A DNA stretch of 64,000 nt from Bacillota bacterium (GCA_023443625.1 JAEZTQ010000070.1:79178-143177), one strand, 5' to 3'; counted from the stretch's first letter, positions 1 to 8,516 are shown. Notes: generated from the sequence alone by a model not told the origin. Translations and numbers: made by a program.

Positions 1-1437
1 CTCGTCATAATTATGTATTGTATCCGGTGGTAGGGTTTGAATATGTCCCTGGGGGGCATCACACATGGCATAAGAACCACGGAAAAGCCTCTCCCTAGAG
101 AAGCGTACCCCGCAGAAGAAATCTTCATTCTCTAATATGCAGGGCATAAATTGAAAATTATTTGAACCCTGAGTATATAAAGGCCTATTATCGTAAGCTC
201 TATATCCACCCAAAATTTCATTCACTCGGGATTTATTACCCCATAATTCATTTCCCATGGACATCATAACAAAAGAGGGGTGATTTCCAAACTCATCCAG
301 GATCTTGAATCCTTCCTGAATTAAATATTGCTGCGCTTGTTCATCATGATTTTCCTCACCCTGAGCAGTTACTGTTCCCCAAAAGGGTAGCTCTGGCTCC
401 ATATAGATACCCAATATATCTGCGGCCCTAAAAGCTGCTTCTGGTGGACAACAGGTATGAAAACGGTAATGGTTAATACCAAATTCTTTGGCTTTTTCCA
501 TAACCTTCAACCAGCTATCCAAATCTGTAGGAGCATGTCCCGTCATAGGGAAAATCAACCCATCATGCTTACCTCTTAGGAAGGTCCTCTGGCCATTGAT
601 TACAAAATATTTTCCCTCTGCCTTAAAATCTCTAAGCCCAAAGGAATAATTATATGTATCAATTTGGTCATCTATCCCAGTAGTGTCCCCAGCTTGAAGC
701 TGGAGCTTTAGGGTATAAAGCTTGGGATTATGCTCACTCCATGGGATAACCCCTTCATTCAAAGTGTAGGTAAAGGTGTTTTCCCCTTCTTTAAGGGCAT
801 ACTCTTCTACCCTATAAGCTTTATCTTCATCAAATACAGTTGCTCTGACAACCAGGCTGTCTGCTCCCTTTAAGCTTGCAACTACTTTTATTTGTTTATC
901 TACTGCACTGGGATATATTTTAACTCCCTGTAGATACGCCTTGCTGCTGATTTCTATTTTAATCTCTCCAGTGATTCCATTCCAGTTGGTCTGAGTATCC
1001 GGCGAAGTCATATGCCCACCTTTCACCAGATAGGAAGTGTTATCGATCATTATTGTCAGCCTATGCCGTGATTTATTGATAAAAGGTGTAAGTTGATACC
1101 TATGGGAGGTACAAAGGCTATTATTACTACCAACGTAATTATCATCTATCCATATCTTCGAAATCCTTGTTCTTTCCAGCACTAGAAAAAACTCTTTCCC
1201 CTTTGTATCTTCAAATTCTACATCTTTTGAGTACCAGGTAAAGCCCTCAAATAAATAAGGATCTGTTAAAAAGCCCTCAAAGATTTCCTGTGAGGGAGTT
1301 CCTTTCTTTGCTGTGGATACAGTACCAGGTAAAATAATAGTATCAGAAAATGTTTTATTATAAAATTTCTGATCCACACCTAATTTTTCTTTATCAAGGC
1401 AAAAACTCCAATTACCACTTAAATCAATCATCTTCAT
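1..1437 (-). CDS. Glycoside hydrolase family 2 protein (5' part only)
   Basis: The gene runs off the left window edge, so only the first 479 residues are present. I read the minus strand directly from the ATG at 1435-1437, which has a GGGGGT ribosome site about 8 bases upstream. The N-terminus (MKMIDLSGNWSF) and the beta-sandwich region fit the GH2 sugar-binding domain. The TIM barrel begins near the RTFLRGKH segment and includes RFHTCCPPEA. The acid/base glutamate is probably E397 in MGNELWG; the nucleophile would lie outside the window. Family members hydrolyse beta-galactosides, beta-glucuronides or beta-mannosides, and the substrate cannot be fixed from this part. No signal peptide is seen, so it is probably cytoplasmic. 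Sure of family, not of substrate. Confidence 0.88.
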   Translation of the reverse strand, partial: MKMIDLSGNWSFCLDKEKLGVDQKFYNKTFSDTIILPGTVSTAKKGTPSQEIFEGFLTDPYLFEGFTWYSKDVEFEDTKGKEFFLVLERTRISKIWIDDNYVGSNNSLCTSHRYQLTPFINKSRHRLTIMIDNTSYLVKGGHMTSPDTQTNWNGITGEIKIEISSKAYLQGVKIYPSAVDKQIKVVASLKGADSLVVRATVFDEDKAYRVEEYALKEGENTFTYTLNEGVIPWSEHNPKLYTLKLQLQAGDTTGIDDQIDTYNYSFGLRDFKAEGKYFVINGQRTFLRGKHDGLIFPMTGHAPTDLDSWLKVMEKAKEFGINHYRFHTCCPPEAAFRAADILGIYMEPELPFWGTVTAQGEENHDEQAQQYLIQEGFKILDEFGNHPSFVMMSMGNELWGNKSRVNEILGGYRAYDNRPLYTQGSNNFQFMPCILENEDFFCGVRFSRERLFRGSYAMCDAPQGHIQTLPPDTIHNYDE

Positions 1438-1482
1438 AGATATACCCCCAAATATAATTATTGTCATTCAATATGTACTCAC

Positions 1483-1518
1483 CATTGATTATATAATTCT
1501 ATAAATAGTAAATCAATG
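1483..1518. repeat. 8-bp inverted repeat between GH2 gene and recombinase
   Basis: CATTGATT (1483-1490) and AATCAATG (1511-1518) are exact complements 20 bases apart, in the 93-base gap upstream of the GH2 gene and downstream of the recombinase. There is no T-run, so an operator for the GH2 promoter or part of an element end is as likely as a terminator. Confidence 0.35.
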
Positions 1519-1530
1519 TGATATATTGTA

Positions 1531-3222
1531 CTATTGATTGTTATTCTCTAAAATCGATGTTAGTTCCTTGGAGAACTTATAATTAATTTGGACTTTGTTA
1601 TCATGATAAATATAGATGCAATCTACGGCTTCATAAACCATTTCCCTTGTTAACTTATCCACAGGTCTGCTTTTTACCAAGGCTTTTATCCACTTATTCG
1701 AGAAGATATCCCTATCCTTCTTTAGCTTAGCCTCCAACCTATGAATTTCACTATTGAGATTTTCACACTCTGATTCATATCGGTATTTCAGTTCCTCATA
1801 TTTTCCATCCCTTAGCTTACCAAGTAACCACTTGTCTTCCACTCCACTCAAAAGTGCCTGCTGCATCTTTAATTTTTCTCTTTTTTGCTTAATATTAGCT
1901 CTAAGAAATTTCTTATTGCTATTATTAAGATCAGATAATTTATATTTCTCTACAACCTTCTCTATGTCAGAAGCCGTAGCTAGAATTGTATTTAAGTCCT
2001 TTAGGATAATATCTGAGAGGGTATTATAATAAATTCGGTTTGTATAGCATTTAGAGACATCCTTTTTATGAAGGCGACAATGGTAGCTAAGGTATACCTT
2101 GTCTTTATATTTTTCTCTATGCTTAATTAATGCATGTAAACAATCTCCGCATTTTAATATACCAGTAAAAACATTTAAATCATCCTTCATATTATCTTTT
2201 TTATTATCAACTATGTTTTCACTTTTATTTCTATTCCTTACAACACTGTTTCGCAATTGCTGTACTGCGTCAAATTCCTCTTTGCTAATGATTGCCTCAT
2301 GCATGTCAGGTACTCTAATCCATTGTTCCCTAGCTATCCTTTCAATTTCCTTTGCTTTAAAATCTTTGGTAGCAGTTTTATGTTGTACCATAGTACCAGT
2401 ATACTTTTCGTCTTGAAGAATTCGATTAATAGTATCCCCAGTCCAGCAGGAATTCCCATGGATATAATTTGAACATTTGTAGTTATAGCCCTTTTTATTT
2501 TTATATACATAAGGCGGGTCAATTCCTTTGTTATTCATCCGTCTAGCAATCTCTGCTGTGCCTAACCCTTCCTTTAAACTCAGTCGAAAGATTTCTTTTA
2601 CATGATCAGAGACTTCAAGATCAATAAGGAGATGATGCTTGTCTTTGGGATCTTTCCTATATCCATAGGGAGCAAAGGCTCCTATAAATTTCCCTGCTCT
2701 CATCATACTTTCCATTCCTGTTGTCACTTTATGACTCTGACTCCTTGAATACTCCTCGTTTAAAAACAGTAGTATTCGTACCCCGATATCTGGTTTATCT
2801 GTTAAACTATCATAATGATCTGCATAGGCAACAAACCTAATTTGCTTACCTTTTATCTCAAAATCCTTCTCTAAATATTCAATTATTCTAATATAGTCTC
2901 TTCCAAAACGAGAGAAATCCTTTACGATAATGCAGTCGATGTTTCCCGCCTCCACTTCCTTCATCATCTCTTGAAAATTTGGTCTATCAAAGGTAATGCC
3001 CGTATAATCATCGTCATAATACTCACCAAAGATTTTCACAGGTATGGCATGCTCCTCTTTATTTAACTGACTTACAGTATAATGGAGATAATCCCGCTGG
3101 TTCTTAATGGATTCACTATCCATGTATTTATTTACCTTACCTCGGTCTTCATCCGAAAGTCTTCCGTATAATCCTGCCATAAAGGAATCCTTACTAACCT
3201 TATTTGTTGGTTTAAATCTCAT
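1531..3222 (-). CDS. Large serine recombinase (resolvase/invertase family)
   Basis: This 563-residue site-specific DNA recombinase would cut, rotate and rejoin att sites through a 5'-phosphoserine link. The resolvase domain is at residues 15-165, with probable nucleophile S23 in LYGRLSDED and the catalytic loop DFSRFGRD at 102-109. The recombinase DNA-binding domain follows (about 180-330: YGYRKDP, LGTAEIARRMN, GDTINRILQDEKYTG). Next come a zinc ribbon (CGDC with two later cysteines), a coiled-coil stretch (430-510) and a DUF4368-like tail (REMVYEAVDCIYIY). It starts at ATG after GAGGTAGCAGG, 15 bases downstream of a 45-codon gene. TnpX-like enzymes of this kind move clostridial transposons and conjugative elements. 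No conjugation or cargo genes flank it here. Confidence 0.93.
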   Translation of the reverse strand: MRFKPTNKVSKDSFMAGLYGRLSDEDRGKVNKYMDSESIKNQRDYLHYTVSQLNKEEHAIPVKIFGEYYDDDYTGITFDRPNFQEMMKEVEAGNIDCIIVKDFSRFGRDYIRIIEYLEKDFEIKGKQIRFVAYADHYDSLTDKPDIGVRILLFLNEEYSRSQSHKVTTGMESMMRAGKFIGAFAPYGYRKDPKDKHHLLIDLEVSDHVKEIFRLSLKEGLGTAEIARRMNNKGIDPPYVYKNKKGYNYKCSNYIHGNSCWTGDTINRILQDEKYTGTMVQHKTATKDFKAKEIERIAREQWIRVPDMHEAIISKEEFDAVQQLRNSVVRNRNKSENIVDNKKDNMKDDLNVFTGILKCGDCLHALIKHREKYKDKVYLSYHCRLHKKDVSKCYTNRIYYNTLSDIILKDLNTILATASDIEKVVEKYKLSDLNNSNKKFLRANIKQKREKLKMQQALLSGVEDKWLLGKLRDGKYEELKYRYESECENLNSEIHRLEAKLKKDRDIFSNKWIKALVKSRPVDKLTREMVYEAVDCIYIYHDNKVQINYKFSKELTSILENNNQ

Positions 3223-3237
3223 CCTGCTACCTCATGC

Positions 3238-3375
3238 CTAATTACTTTCCTTATCCAGATATGCCTTGATTACTTTTGCTACAAATTCATCAACAGTGAG
3301 ATCTCCCTTACAATTACGTATCACCACAAACTGCTTTCCCTTTTTCCTTCCATACTTTTCCCCTTTTTGATTCAT
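3238..3375 (-). CDS. Small protein upstream of serine recombinase
   Basis: A 45-codon gene I translated directly: ATG at 3373-3375, stop at 3238-3240, AGGGG ribosome site 6-7 bases upstream. The product starts MNQKGEKYGRKKGKQF, is very basic at the N-terminus and ends in an acidic/hydrophobic helix (LTVDEFVAKVIKAYL). It lies 15 bases ahead of the recombinase, so the two are almost certainly co-transcribed. I do not recognise a named family. Small basic proteins paired with large serine recombinases can be directionality or DNA-binding cofactors, but that role is inference here. Confidence 0.65.
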   Translation of the reverse strand: MNQKGEKYGRKKGKQFVVIRNCKGDLTVDEFVAKVIKAYLDKESN

Positions 3376-3424
3376 GACCCAACCCCTGGAATGCCTTCTA
3401 TACCTTCTTAATTCATATTACGAA

Positions 3425-3560
3425 AATTCCTATTGACATATGCCTTTCTTTTAACGATTGCTCTATTTTCCCTTCTTAATTTTTTTATTAATATTCCTTT
3501 CATTAACTTTATAAAATTTCCTTTTATTTAATTTTCCTTTTATTAAATTTTCTATGATAA
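3425..3560. repeat. Degenerate A/T-rich quasi-tandem repeat
   Basis: On the minus strand this stretch is a chain of imperfect units of the type TTAAATAAAAGGAAAA. On the plus strand TTTCCTTTTATT occurs twice within about 20 bases. It lies just upstream of the recombinase transcription unit and carries no convincing gene. It may hold the recombinase promoter or one end of the element. Confidence 0.35.
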
Positions 3561-3583
3561 GGATTAGATAACTATATAATAAA

Positions 3584-3647
3584 GGAAGAGGCTATTGCAA
3601 AAGGGTACACTACTTAATAGTAAGCGTATTTTGCAATAGCCTCTTCC
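3584..3647. terminator. Long hairpin, 19-bp perfect arms
   Basis: GGAAGAGGCTATTGCAAAA (3584-3602) is perfectly complementary to 3629-3647 across a 26-base loop. It works as a terminator shape for either strand. The 3' end of the truncated amidase ORF reads into it. Confidence 0.7.
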
Positions 3648-3826
3648 TGTCTTAACCAGGTACGAGGATGACCTGGATCAATTACAATTACAATTGGTTT
3701 TTTATTTGTATCTACTTCATTGGTAAAGAACATACTCTTCATTACATTAACAGCTTTCTGTGAGGTTAATGTAACAGCTAAAAAAACAAATACTATAAAT
3801 ACGAGACTGAAATATTTTTTCTTCAT
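3614..3826 (-). pseudogene. Truncated N-acetylmuramoyl-L-alanine amidase (amidase_3 type)
   Basis: Seventy codons remain. They encode an N-terminal signal/anchor segment (MKKKYFSLVF then a hydrophobic core) and the opening of an amidase_3 domain, where IVIVIDPGH contains the first zinc-ligand histidine. After that the homology stops. The last codons come from the terminator-like hairpin at 3584-3647, giving the tail EEAIAKYAYY. A complete enzyme of this family needs about 170 more residues, including two further zinc ligands, so this cannot be active. It lies 94 bases downstream of the GH18 hydrolase gene and next to the recombinase region, which suggests a deletion during insertion or excision of an element. 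The family call rests on one short motif. Confidence 0.6.
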
Positions 3827-3920
3827 TCTATCCGTCCAAAATTCATATTCCCTAAATATTATGAAGAAATCTTATGTCCTATACTTATCTTTGACAATTG
3901 CCCCAATCCATCTTATCTAC

Positions 3921-5627
3921 TTAATTAAGATAACGTACTATTACATTCCAGATACTATCTGTCTCTAATCCCAACTTCCAAGCAGCGGAACCAGCTACAT
4001 CTGCATTATAGATTACTTTCATTTTCTCTTCTATGGATTTATCTTCCTCTTGCCATAACCGGTAAGTAGCTCCATCTTGCTCATATTCTATATAATAAGA
4101 GCCAACGGTATCATCCCAGACAGGTTCTTCATTACTATTTTTAACTAGCTCCTTGCCTTTGGTCATTCCAAAACTTTCTTGTGAAATTTCTCCCTCTTTG
4201 GTTTCTTTCCATAGTCTATTATAGAATGGTATTGCAATAATTGTTTTTTCCTTAGGAACCATAGTCAAGGTATTAGCTACTGCATCCTTAACAAAGCCTA
4301 TGGAGGCTACAGGACCTGCCACTTCAGAGCCGGCATAATGCTCATCATATGCCATTACAATCATATAATCTATAATTTCCCCTTGCTCTTGCCTGTTATA
4401 GTAGGCTGTATATTCTGAGGGAACATAATTATCTACTGAAAGAACAATCCCATTATTACGGCATTTCACTGATAACTCACGCAAGAATTCAATATAATCT
4501 TCACCTGCATCGGAGGGAATCTTTTCAAAATCAATATTGATGCCATTTAATTTATAGGAGAGAGCTGCCTCAATTAAGGCGTTTGATAAAGTATCTCTTC
4601 TTGAGGTATAGGATAATAGTTCCTTCATGTTGATTCCATTGGTAAAATCATCCACTAGCGCCCATACTTCAAGGCCTAAATCTCCAGCCTTTTTAACATA
4701 TTCCTCTGTAGCTATAGAAGATATGGTACCGGAGACATCGTTAACAGCAAACCAGGTTGGTGAAATTACATTGACGCCTTTTGTTGTGCTAATCAAACCC
4801 TCCAGATTATCCACCGCATCCTGATTAAATACCTGATGGAATACCAGGTTAATCTTTTCTGATCTTTGCTGAGAAGTATATTCGGGAGCCTGGTAGTTAC
4901 TTTCCATTGTCTCATAATAAGCTTTCTTTAAATTCTTCTTCTTTATGTAGCCCTTAATTCCATCCTCTGTCATAACTTTGACAAATCCCTTTTGAGTAGC
5001 TTCATCAGAATCTACATACATGAGTTTTGCACCAACGGGTAATTCCATAAGAATTGGACTTTTTATATTAGCTTCATAACGAAGTTGTGTGGCTTTACTC
5101 ACTTCAGAAAATAGATATTCACCCCAGATATAATTCACCACGATACGACTTGGATTCTTGTAGTACTGATAAGTCAGATCCGAATATTCCTTAACAAAAT
5201 CCAAGGCGACATACACCTTATCTGCAAAGACCTTTACAATGGGATAATCTGAAGCTGTCTTTGTCTCTATCATGCTTTTCGTTACGCTATATTCACTTTT
5301 GTCTGCCTCTGCTCTGAAAATCTCTGTTGGTGTAGTGTAGGTCAGTATATTTTCATTACTATCCCAATAAATACGCTTATTGAATTTCTGTAGAATGGTG
5401 TCATAATCCACGTAAACCCTATCATTAATGAGCAGGCCCTTCTTCTCATATATCTCATTTTGGAGAATTACCAGAACCTCAGATTCCTCTACTTTATAAT
5501 ATTCTGTTAGCTCCATAACCTCAGTGCCTGGAGTCATTTTATCAATAACCATTGATATCAAAGCGATAGCTATAATAATAACTGCTGTTGTACAACCGAT
5601 AATTGTCATCTTAGTTTTTCTTTCCAT
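3921..5627 (-). CDS. Membrane-anchored GH18 hydrolase with SH3 domain (spore cortex type)
   Basis: A 568-residue protein with an N-terminal signal anchor (IIGCTTAVIIIAIALIS), an extracellular beta-rich region like copper-amine-oxidase N-domains (about 40-165), a bacterial SH3-like segment (about 185-235, ending GIKGYIKKKNLK) and a C-terminal GH18 barrel (about 260-568). The catalytic motif is LNGINIDFEKIP, with D366 and acid E368. GH18/SH3 proteins of Firmicutes (YaaH/YdhD-like) cut peptidoglycan GlcNAc linkages in spores. I chose the ATG at 5625-5627: GGAG lies 7 bases ahead of it, while the ATG 12 bases upstream has no ribosome site. Specificity is not visible from sequence. Confidence 0.85.
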   Translation of the reverse strand: MERKTKMTIIGCTTAVIIIAIALISMVIDKMTPGTEVMELTEYYKVEESEVLVILQNEIYEKKGLLINDRVYVDYDTILQKFNKRIYWDSNENILTYTTPTEIFRAEADKSEYSVTKSMIETKTASDYPIVKVFADKVYVALDFVKEYSDLTYQYYKNPSRIVVNYIWGEYLFSEVSKATQLRYEANIKSPILMELPVGAKLMYVDSDEATQKGFVKVMTEDGIKGYIKKKNLKKAYYETMESNYQAPEYTSQQRSEKINLVFHQVFNQDAVDNLEGLISTTKGVNVISPTWFAVNDVSGTISSIATEEYVKKAGDLGLEVWALVDDFTNGINMKELLSYTSRRDTLSNALIEAALSYKLNGINIDFEKIPSDAGEDYIEFLRELSVKCRNNGIVLSVDNYVPSEYTAYYNRQEQGEIIDYMIVMAYDEHYAGSEVAGPVASIGFVKDAVANTLTMVPKEKTIIAIPFYNRLWKETKEGEISQESFGMTKGKELVKNSNEEPVWDDTVGSYYIEYEQDGATYRLWQEEDKSIEEKMKVIYNADVAGSAAWKLGLETDSIWNVIVRYLN

Positions 5628-5834
5628 ATAAATCTCCATTCTACTAAAGCATATACTAATATAATATTCCTGCTCTTTGAATTAATAATCATTAGCACTA
5701 CTCGTTACTTATTATAGCATTAATATAAAGCATTCGTCATTACTAAATTCGACTTTTTACAAATAAATATTTTATTGTTATTAAAATGTATTCTATCTAC
5801 TACCAAGATAGGATAGAAAGAACAAGAATAATAA

Positions 5835-5916
5835 GGCTGTCCATAAACCATAGGGAAGAATAATACAAGAAAATCTCCTTTCCTGCAATATCCTTACCTC
5901 TTGTTTATGGACAGCC
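5835..5916. terminator. Long hairpin, 14-bp perfect arms
   Basis: GGCTGTCCATAAAC (5835-5848) pairs exactly with GTTTATGGACAGCC (5903-5916). It resembles the other long GGCT-type hairpins at 3584, 9477 and 53291. Confidence 0.55.
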
Positions 5917-5948
5917 ACTGTCATTTCAGCCCCATAACCTTAATCTTA

Positions 5949-6053
5949 AATAAGTGGATATTAAATAGTGTGTTCTATTGACATAAATTTGATTAAAAAA
6001 TATAGAGGGATTTTAAGTGTCTGTTAATTGATAAGACTACTTATCCACTTATT
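5949..6053. repeat. 12-bp perfect inverted repeat, 81-base spacer
   Basis: AATAAGTGGATA (5949-5960) and TATCCACTTATT (6042-6053) are exact complements enclosing an A/T-rich spacer. The whole could be a small MITE-like element or a long-range hairpin. No target duplication was recognised. Confidence 0.4.
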
Positions 6054-6228
6054 TTATTTATAGTTTAACCCACCGATTTCTTGTCATGTTTATTAAAAAT
6101 CCATATGTAAACTTAAAGCATAATTTTTCGATGCTTCTTTAATTTAACCTCGGATAAGAAGGCCATTTGTGATATGTTATACTTATCCTTAAGATCCAGT
6201 TTTATGCTCCGGTTTATCCATAATGAAT

Positions 6229-6849
6229 TTAAAATATCCTGTTAAAAAATCGATTCGTTTCACGGGAAGCTATGGCAGGTTCCTCCTTACTTGGTACTGC
6301 AAATACCTTTCGCCCTATTATATTTTGTACTCTTTTTATTTTGTTAAAGGTCGCTTGGGGAATAAAATATAACCAGGAATCACTTCCATCAATAGCCTTG
6401 GCTGCCTCTGCAAAAGATAAGAGCTTAAGCAAATGCCATTCTGATTTATTGCCTAAAATTATTTTTTTACTGCAGCGAAGAAATTCCTCTTTGTTTTCAA
6501 TAAAGTCAATGCCAAAATCAAGGATGATACATTGGTAATCCTCACCAAATATTTGTGATATTCTTTCCCTCCTAACCTCCTTATAACAGGTAATCTGATG
6601 AAAAGAAAAAACATCTCCATCCTCCTCATTCCACTCATAAGCCTTTTGCAGGAGTGCCATATCATGATGATTATTGCATTCTAGAAAGGCTGTTTTCTTA
6701 CCCAGTTCCTCTCCCATATAAAAGGCAATCATTAATCCAGTATGGGTTACACCAGCACCATGGTGAGTTCCGATCAGCCCGATCACCTCTCTTCCCAAAC
6801 CCTTGTGTGATAACTCCATTTTACTAAAAAGCATAGGCTTTCGCTTCAT
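6229..6849 (-). CDS. ParA/MinD-like protein with degenerate P-loop
   Basis: A 206-residue cytoplasmic protein. Residues 23-45 (VIGLIGTHHGAGVTHTGLM) match the start of a ParA/MinD/TadZ-type domain, but the Walker A lysine is replaced (GAGVTHT instead of GVGKTT). A hydrophobic strand ending in an aspartate (CIILDFGID) sits at the Walker B position. The C-terminal domain of the kinase encoded just upstream has the same fold signature, so the two are probably paralogous partners. I use the ATG at 6847-6849, because upstream in-frame starts (an ATG one base after GGAAAGG, and TTG) are badly spaced. The leader before this ATG is shared with two other genes. Function unknown; a non-hydrolysing nucleotide- or partner-binding module is inferred. 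Confidence 0.6.
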   Translation of the reverse strand: MKRKPMLFSKMELSHKGLGREVIGLIGTHHGAGVTHTGLMIAFYMGEELGKKTAFLECNNHHDMALLQKAYEWNEEDGDVFSFHQITCYKEVRRERISQIFGEDYQCIILDFGIDFIENKEEFLRCSKKIILGNKSEWHLLKLLSFAEAAKAIDGSDSWLYFIPQATFNKIKRVQNIIGRKVFAVPSKEEPAIASRETNRFFNRIF

Positions 6850-6881
6850 ATAAATAACCATGCCTTTCCGCAATCTGCAAA
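6850..6881 (-). promoter_or_regulatory. Shared translation-initiation leader, copy A
   Basis: On the minus strand TTTGCAG, four variable bases, then CGGAAAGGCATGG, then TTATTTAT lead to the ATG. Similar leaders precede the genes starting at 18378 and 38258. The GGAAAGG is 13 bases from the chosen ATG, unusually far for a Shine-Dalgarno site. Confidence 0.45.
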
Positions 6882-6885
6882 TTAG

Positions 6886-6910
6886 GTATGAAAATCATAG
6901 GTTTTCATAC
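6886..6910. repeat. 9-bp hairpin between kinase and ParA-like gene
   Basis: GTATGAAAA (6886-6894) pairs exactly with TTTTCATAC (6902-6910) around a 7-base loop, 37 bases upstream of the ParA-like start. No T-run follows, so it is a leader or processing hairpin rather than a clear terminator. Confidence 0.45.
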
Positions 6911-6953
6911 TATGCAGAGCACAACATTTGCAAACCCAATTAGCTTTTACAAT

Positions 6954-8312
6954 TCACCTTGTGGAAACTGAAATTAAATCTTCATAGAATTCCCCTTCAC
7001 TTTTGTATTTCATCTTAGCAAAGGGATTTGGCTCATAAGGAATTCTAAAACATTTTCTACCTTCCATACTCATCATTACTTCTTGGAATTGTCTGCCGTC
7101 GATATAATTAAATAAATAAGCGATATCTTCATATTCCGCTGTTAAGTTAATTATCTGCTCCGATTTTTTAAGTTCCCATTCCTTTGCACCTAGAATTAGT
7201 AACTTGATATCTGCAGACAAGAATTCCTCTAGGTTATCCTTCGTAAGACATCCCATATCCTGTAGAATAAACTGATAATCCTCCAAGGATTGTCTGACAT
7301 AATGTTTTTGTGAAAGCATAGGAATTCCATCGATGAGAAAGACTTCATCCTTGAGGTTCACTTCCTCGTAACAGCATTTAATAAGCCCTACACATCCACT
7401 ATTATTATTCTCCATATAGAGATACTTCTGTCTTTGGCTGGATAGGTATTTGCATAACCTAAGAGATAAATGTGTTACTCCTATTCTCGTCTGTGATCCT
7501 GCAATTGCTATTTTTACAGGTTGACTGGTTTTAGGTCGATATTGATTTTTTCTCTCAATTGTTAATAATTGTTTTTTGAGTCTGGATATAGAAGCAAATC
7601 TCTGGGAAGGATTATACTTAAGGCAGTTGTTAATGACCTTCTTTAGCTCCTTAGAACAATTACCGGCATTATCGATATGAATGAACCTTCTAGTGTTTTC
7701 ACTGATATTTATTCCCGTAGCCATATAATACATCAACATACCAACTCCATAGACATCACAGCGTTGGTCTATAATCTTATTGCCATATAACTCCGGTGCT
7801 GCATATCCCTTTGTACCCATATAGCTCTGCCCTTTAGTTAACTCATCCTGGTAAAGGGCACTACCAAAATCGATTAACTTCAGTGTTATACCAGACAAAA
7901 TTATATTATCCGGTTTCAGATCCACATACAGAATAGGTCTTTTTGTCGAATGCAGATATTCGATTAAATCACATAGCTGAATTCCAAAACGTATAATAGT
8001 ATCATCAGAGCAAGATCCCTTGGCTAAAACATAACTTTTTAAAGTATCACCTTCAAGATACTGTTCCACAATATAGGATCCATCTGCATCTTCCTCTATA
8101 TCATAAATGATAGGAATACAAGAATGTTTCAGATTTTTCAAGATTAATGCTTCTTTACATTGTAAATCATATAAGGGATGGGTTTTTGAAATGAATTTGA
8201 TTGCACGATAAGAATTTAATTTGATGTGTTCTGCAAGATAAACCTCGGAATTACCTCCGACGCCTAGTAGACCTAAAATGCGATATTTTTGAAACCATAT
8301 TTCCTGTTGCAT
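6954..8312 (-). CDS. Ser/Thr protein kinase fused to ParA-like domain
   Basis: A 452-residue protein. The N-terminal Hanks-type kinase domain (about 8-255) has a glycine loop LGVGGNSEVY, lysine K39 in RAIKF, the catalytic loop YVDLKPDN (D131, with the usual HRD reduced to YVD, so a non-RD kinase), the DFG motif at 148-150 and YAAPE. From about residue 266 a ParA-like domain begins with IAGSQTRIGVTH, again without the P-loop lysine. There are no membrane segments or PASTA repeats, so it is not a PrkC/Stk1-type sensor. The ATG at 8310-8312 follows AAAGGAG. The GTG 36 bases upstream would sit at the predicted transcript start. It precedes the ParA-like gene by 104 bases. Substrate and partner are unknown. 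Confidence 0.82.
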   Translation of the reverse strand: MQQEIWFQKYRILGLLGVGGNSEVYLAEHIKLNSYRAIKFISKTHPLYDLQCKEALILKNLKHSCIPIIYDIEEDADGSYIVEQYLEGDTLKSYVLAKGSCSDDTIIRFGIQLCDLIEYLHSTKRPILYVDLKPDNIILSGITLKLIDFGSALYQDELTKGQSYMGTKGYAAPELYGNKIIDQRCDVYGVGMLMYYMATGINISENTRRFIHIDNAGNCSKELKKVINNCLKYNPSQRFASISRLKKQLLTIERKNQYRPKTSQPVKIAIAGSQTRIGVTHLSLRLCKYLSSQRQKYLYMENNNSGCVGLIKCCYEEVNLKDEVFLIDGIPMLSQKHYVRQSLEDYQFILQDMGCLTKDNLEEFLSADIKLLILGAKEWELKKSEQIINLTAEYEDIAYLFNYIDGRQFQEVMMSMEGRKCFRIPYEPNPFAKMKYKSEGEFYEDLISVSTR

Positions 8313-8352
8313 TCTCTCCTTTCCTACCAACTTATAAAACCAAGTCACTTAT

Positions 8353-8381
8353 ATTATATACAAATTATGTCAAACCATCAA
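8353..8381 (-). promoter_or_regulatory. Promoter of kinase gene
   Basis: On the minus strand a -35 TTGATG (8376-8381), a 17-base spacer and a perfect -10 TATAAT (8353-8358). The transcript would start near 8346, leaving a short leader that contains AAAGGAG before the ATG at 8312. Confidence 0.65.
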
Positions 8382-8434
8382 TCTTTTTCTCTTTGCCTAA
8401 TTATACAAACTTTTTTATTTTTTTTGTGGGTTTT

Positions 8435-8513
8435 ACCCAGGTCACAATATGTATTAATATGTAGTTATCAGACGCCTATTAATACAGCATTAATACAAAT
8501 TTCACATCTGGGT
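8435..8513. promoter_or_regulatory. Repeat-rich control region between kinase and mecA
   Basis: ACCCAG (8435-8440) and CTGGGT (8508-8513) form an inverted pair that encloses three copies of (T)ATTAATA (8452-8459, 8477-8484, 8489-8495). The right arm ends three bases before the -35 box of the mecA promoter. This suggests regulator binding; the regulator is not identifiable. Confidence 0.35.
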
Positions 8514-8516
8514 GTA

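Larger units (their letters stand above)
5628..6228. other. Intergenic region of 601 bases
   Basis: No convincing gene; the only ATG-started frames on the minus strand are 10-17 codons. It holds a long hairpin (5835-5916) and a widely spaced 12-bp inverted repeat (5949-6053). The promoter of the GH18 gene probably lies just above 5640. Confidence 0.6.
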
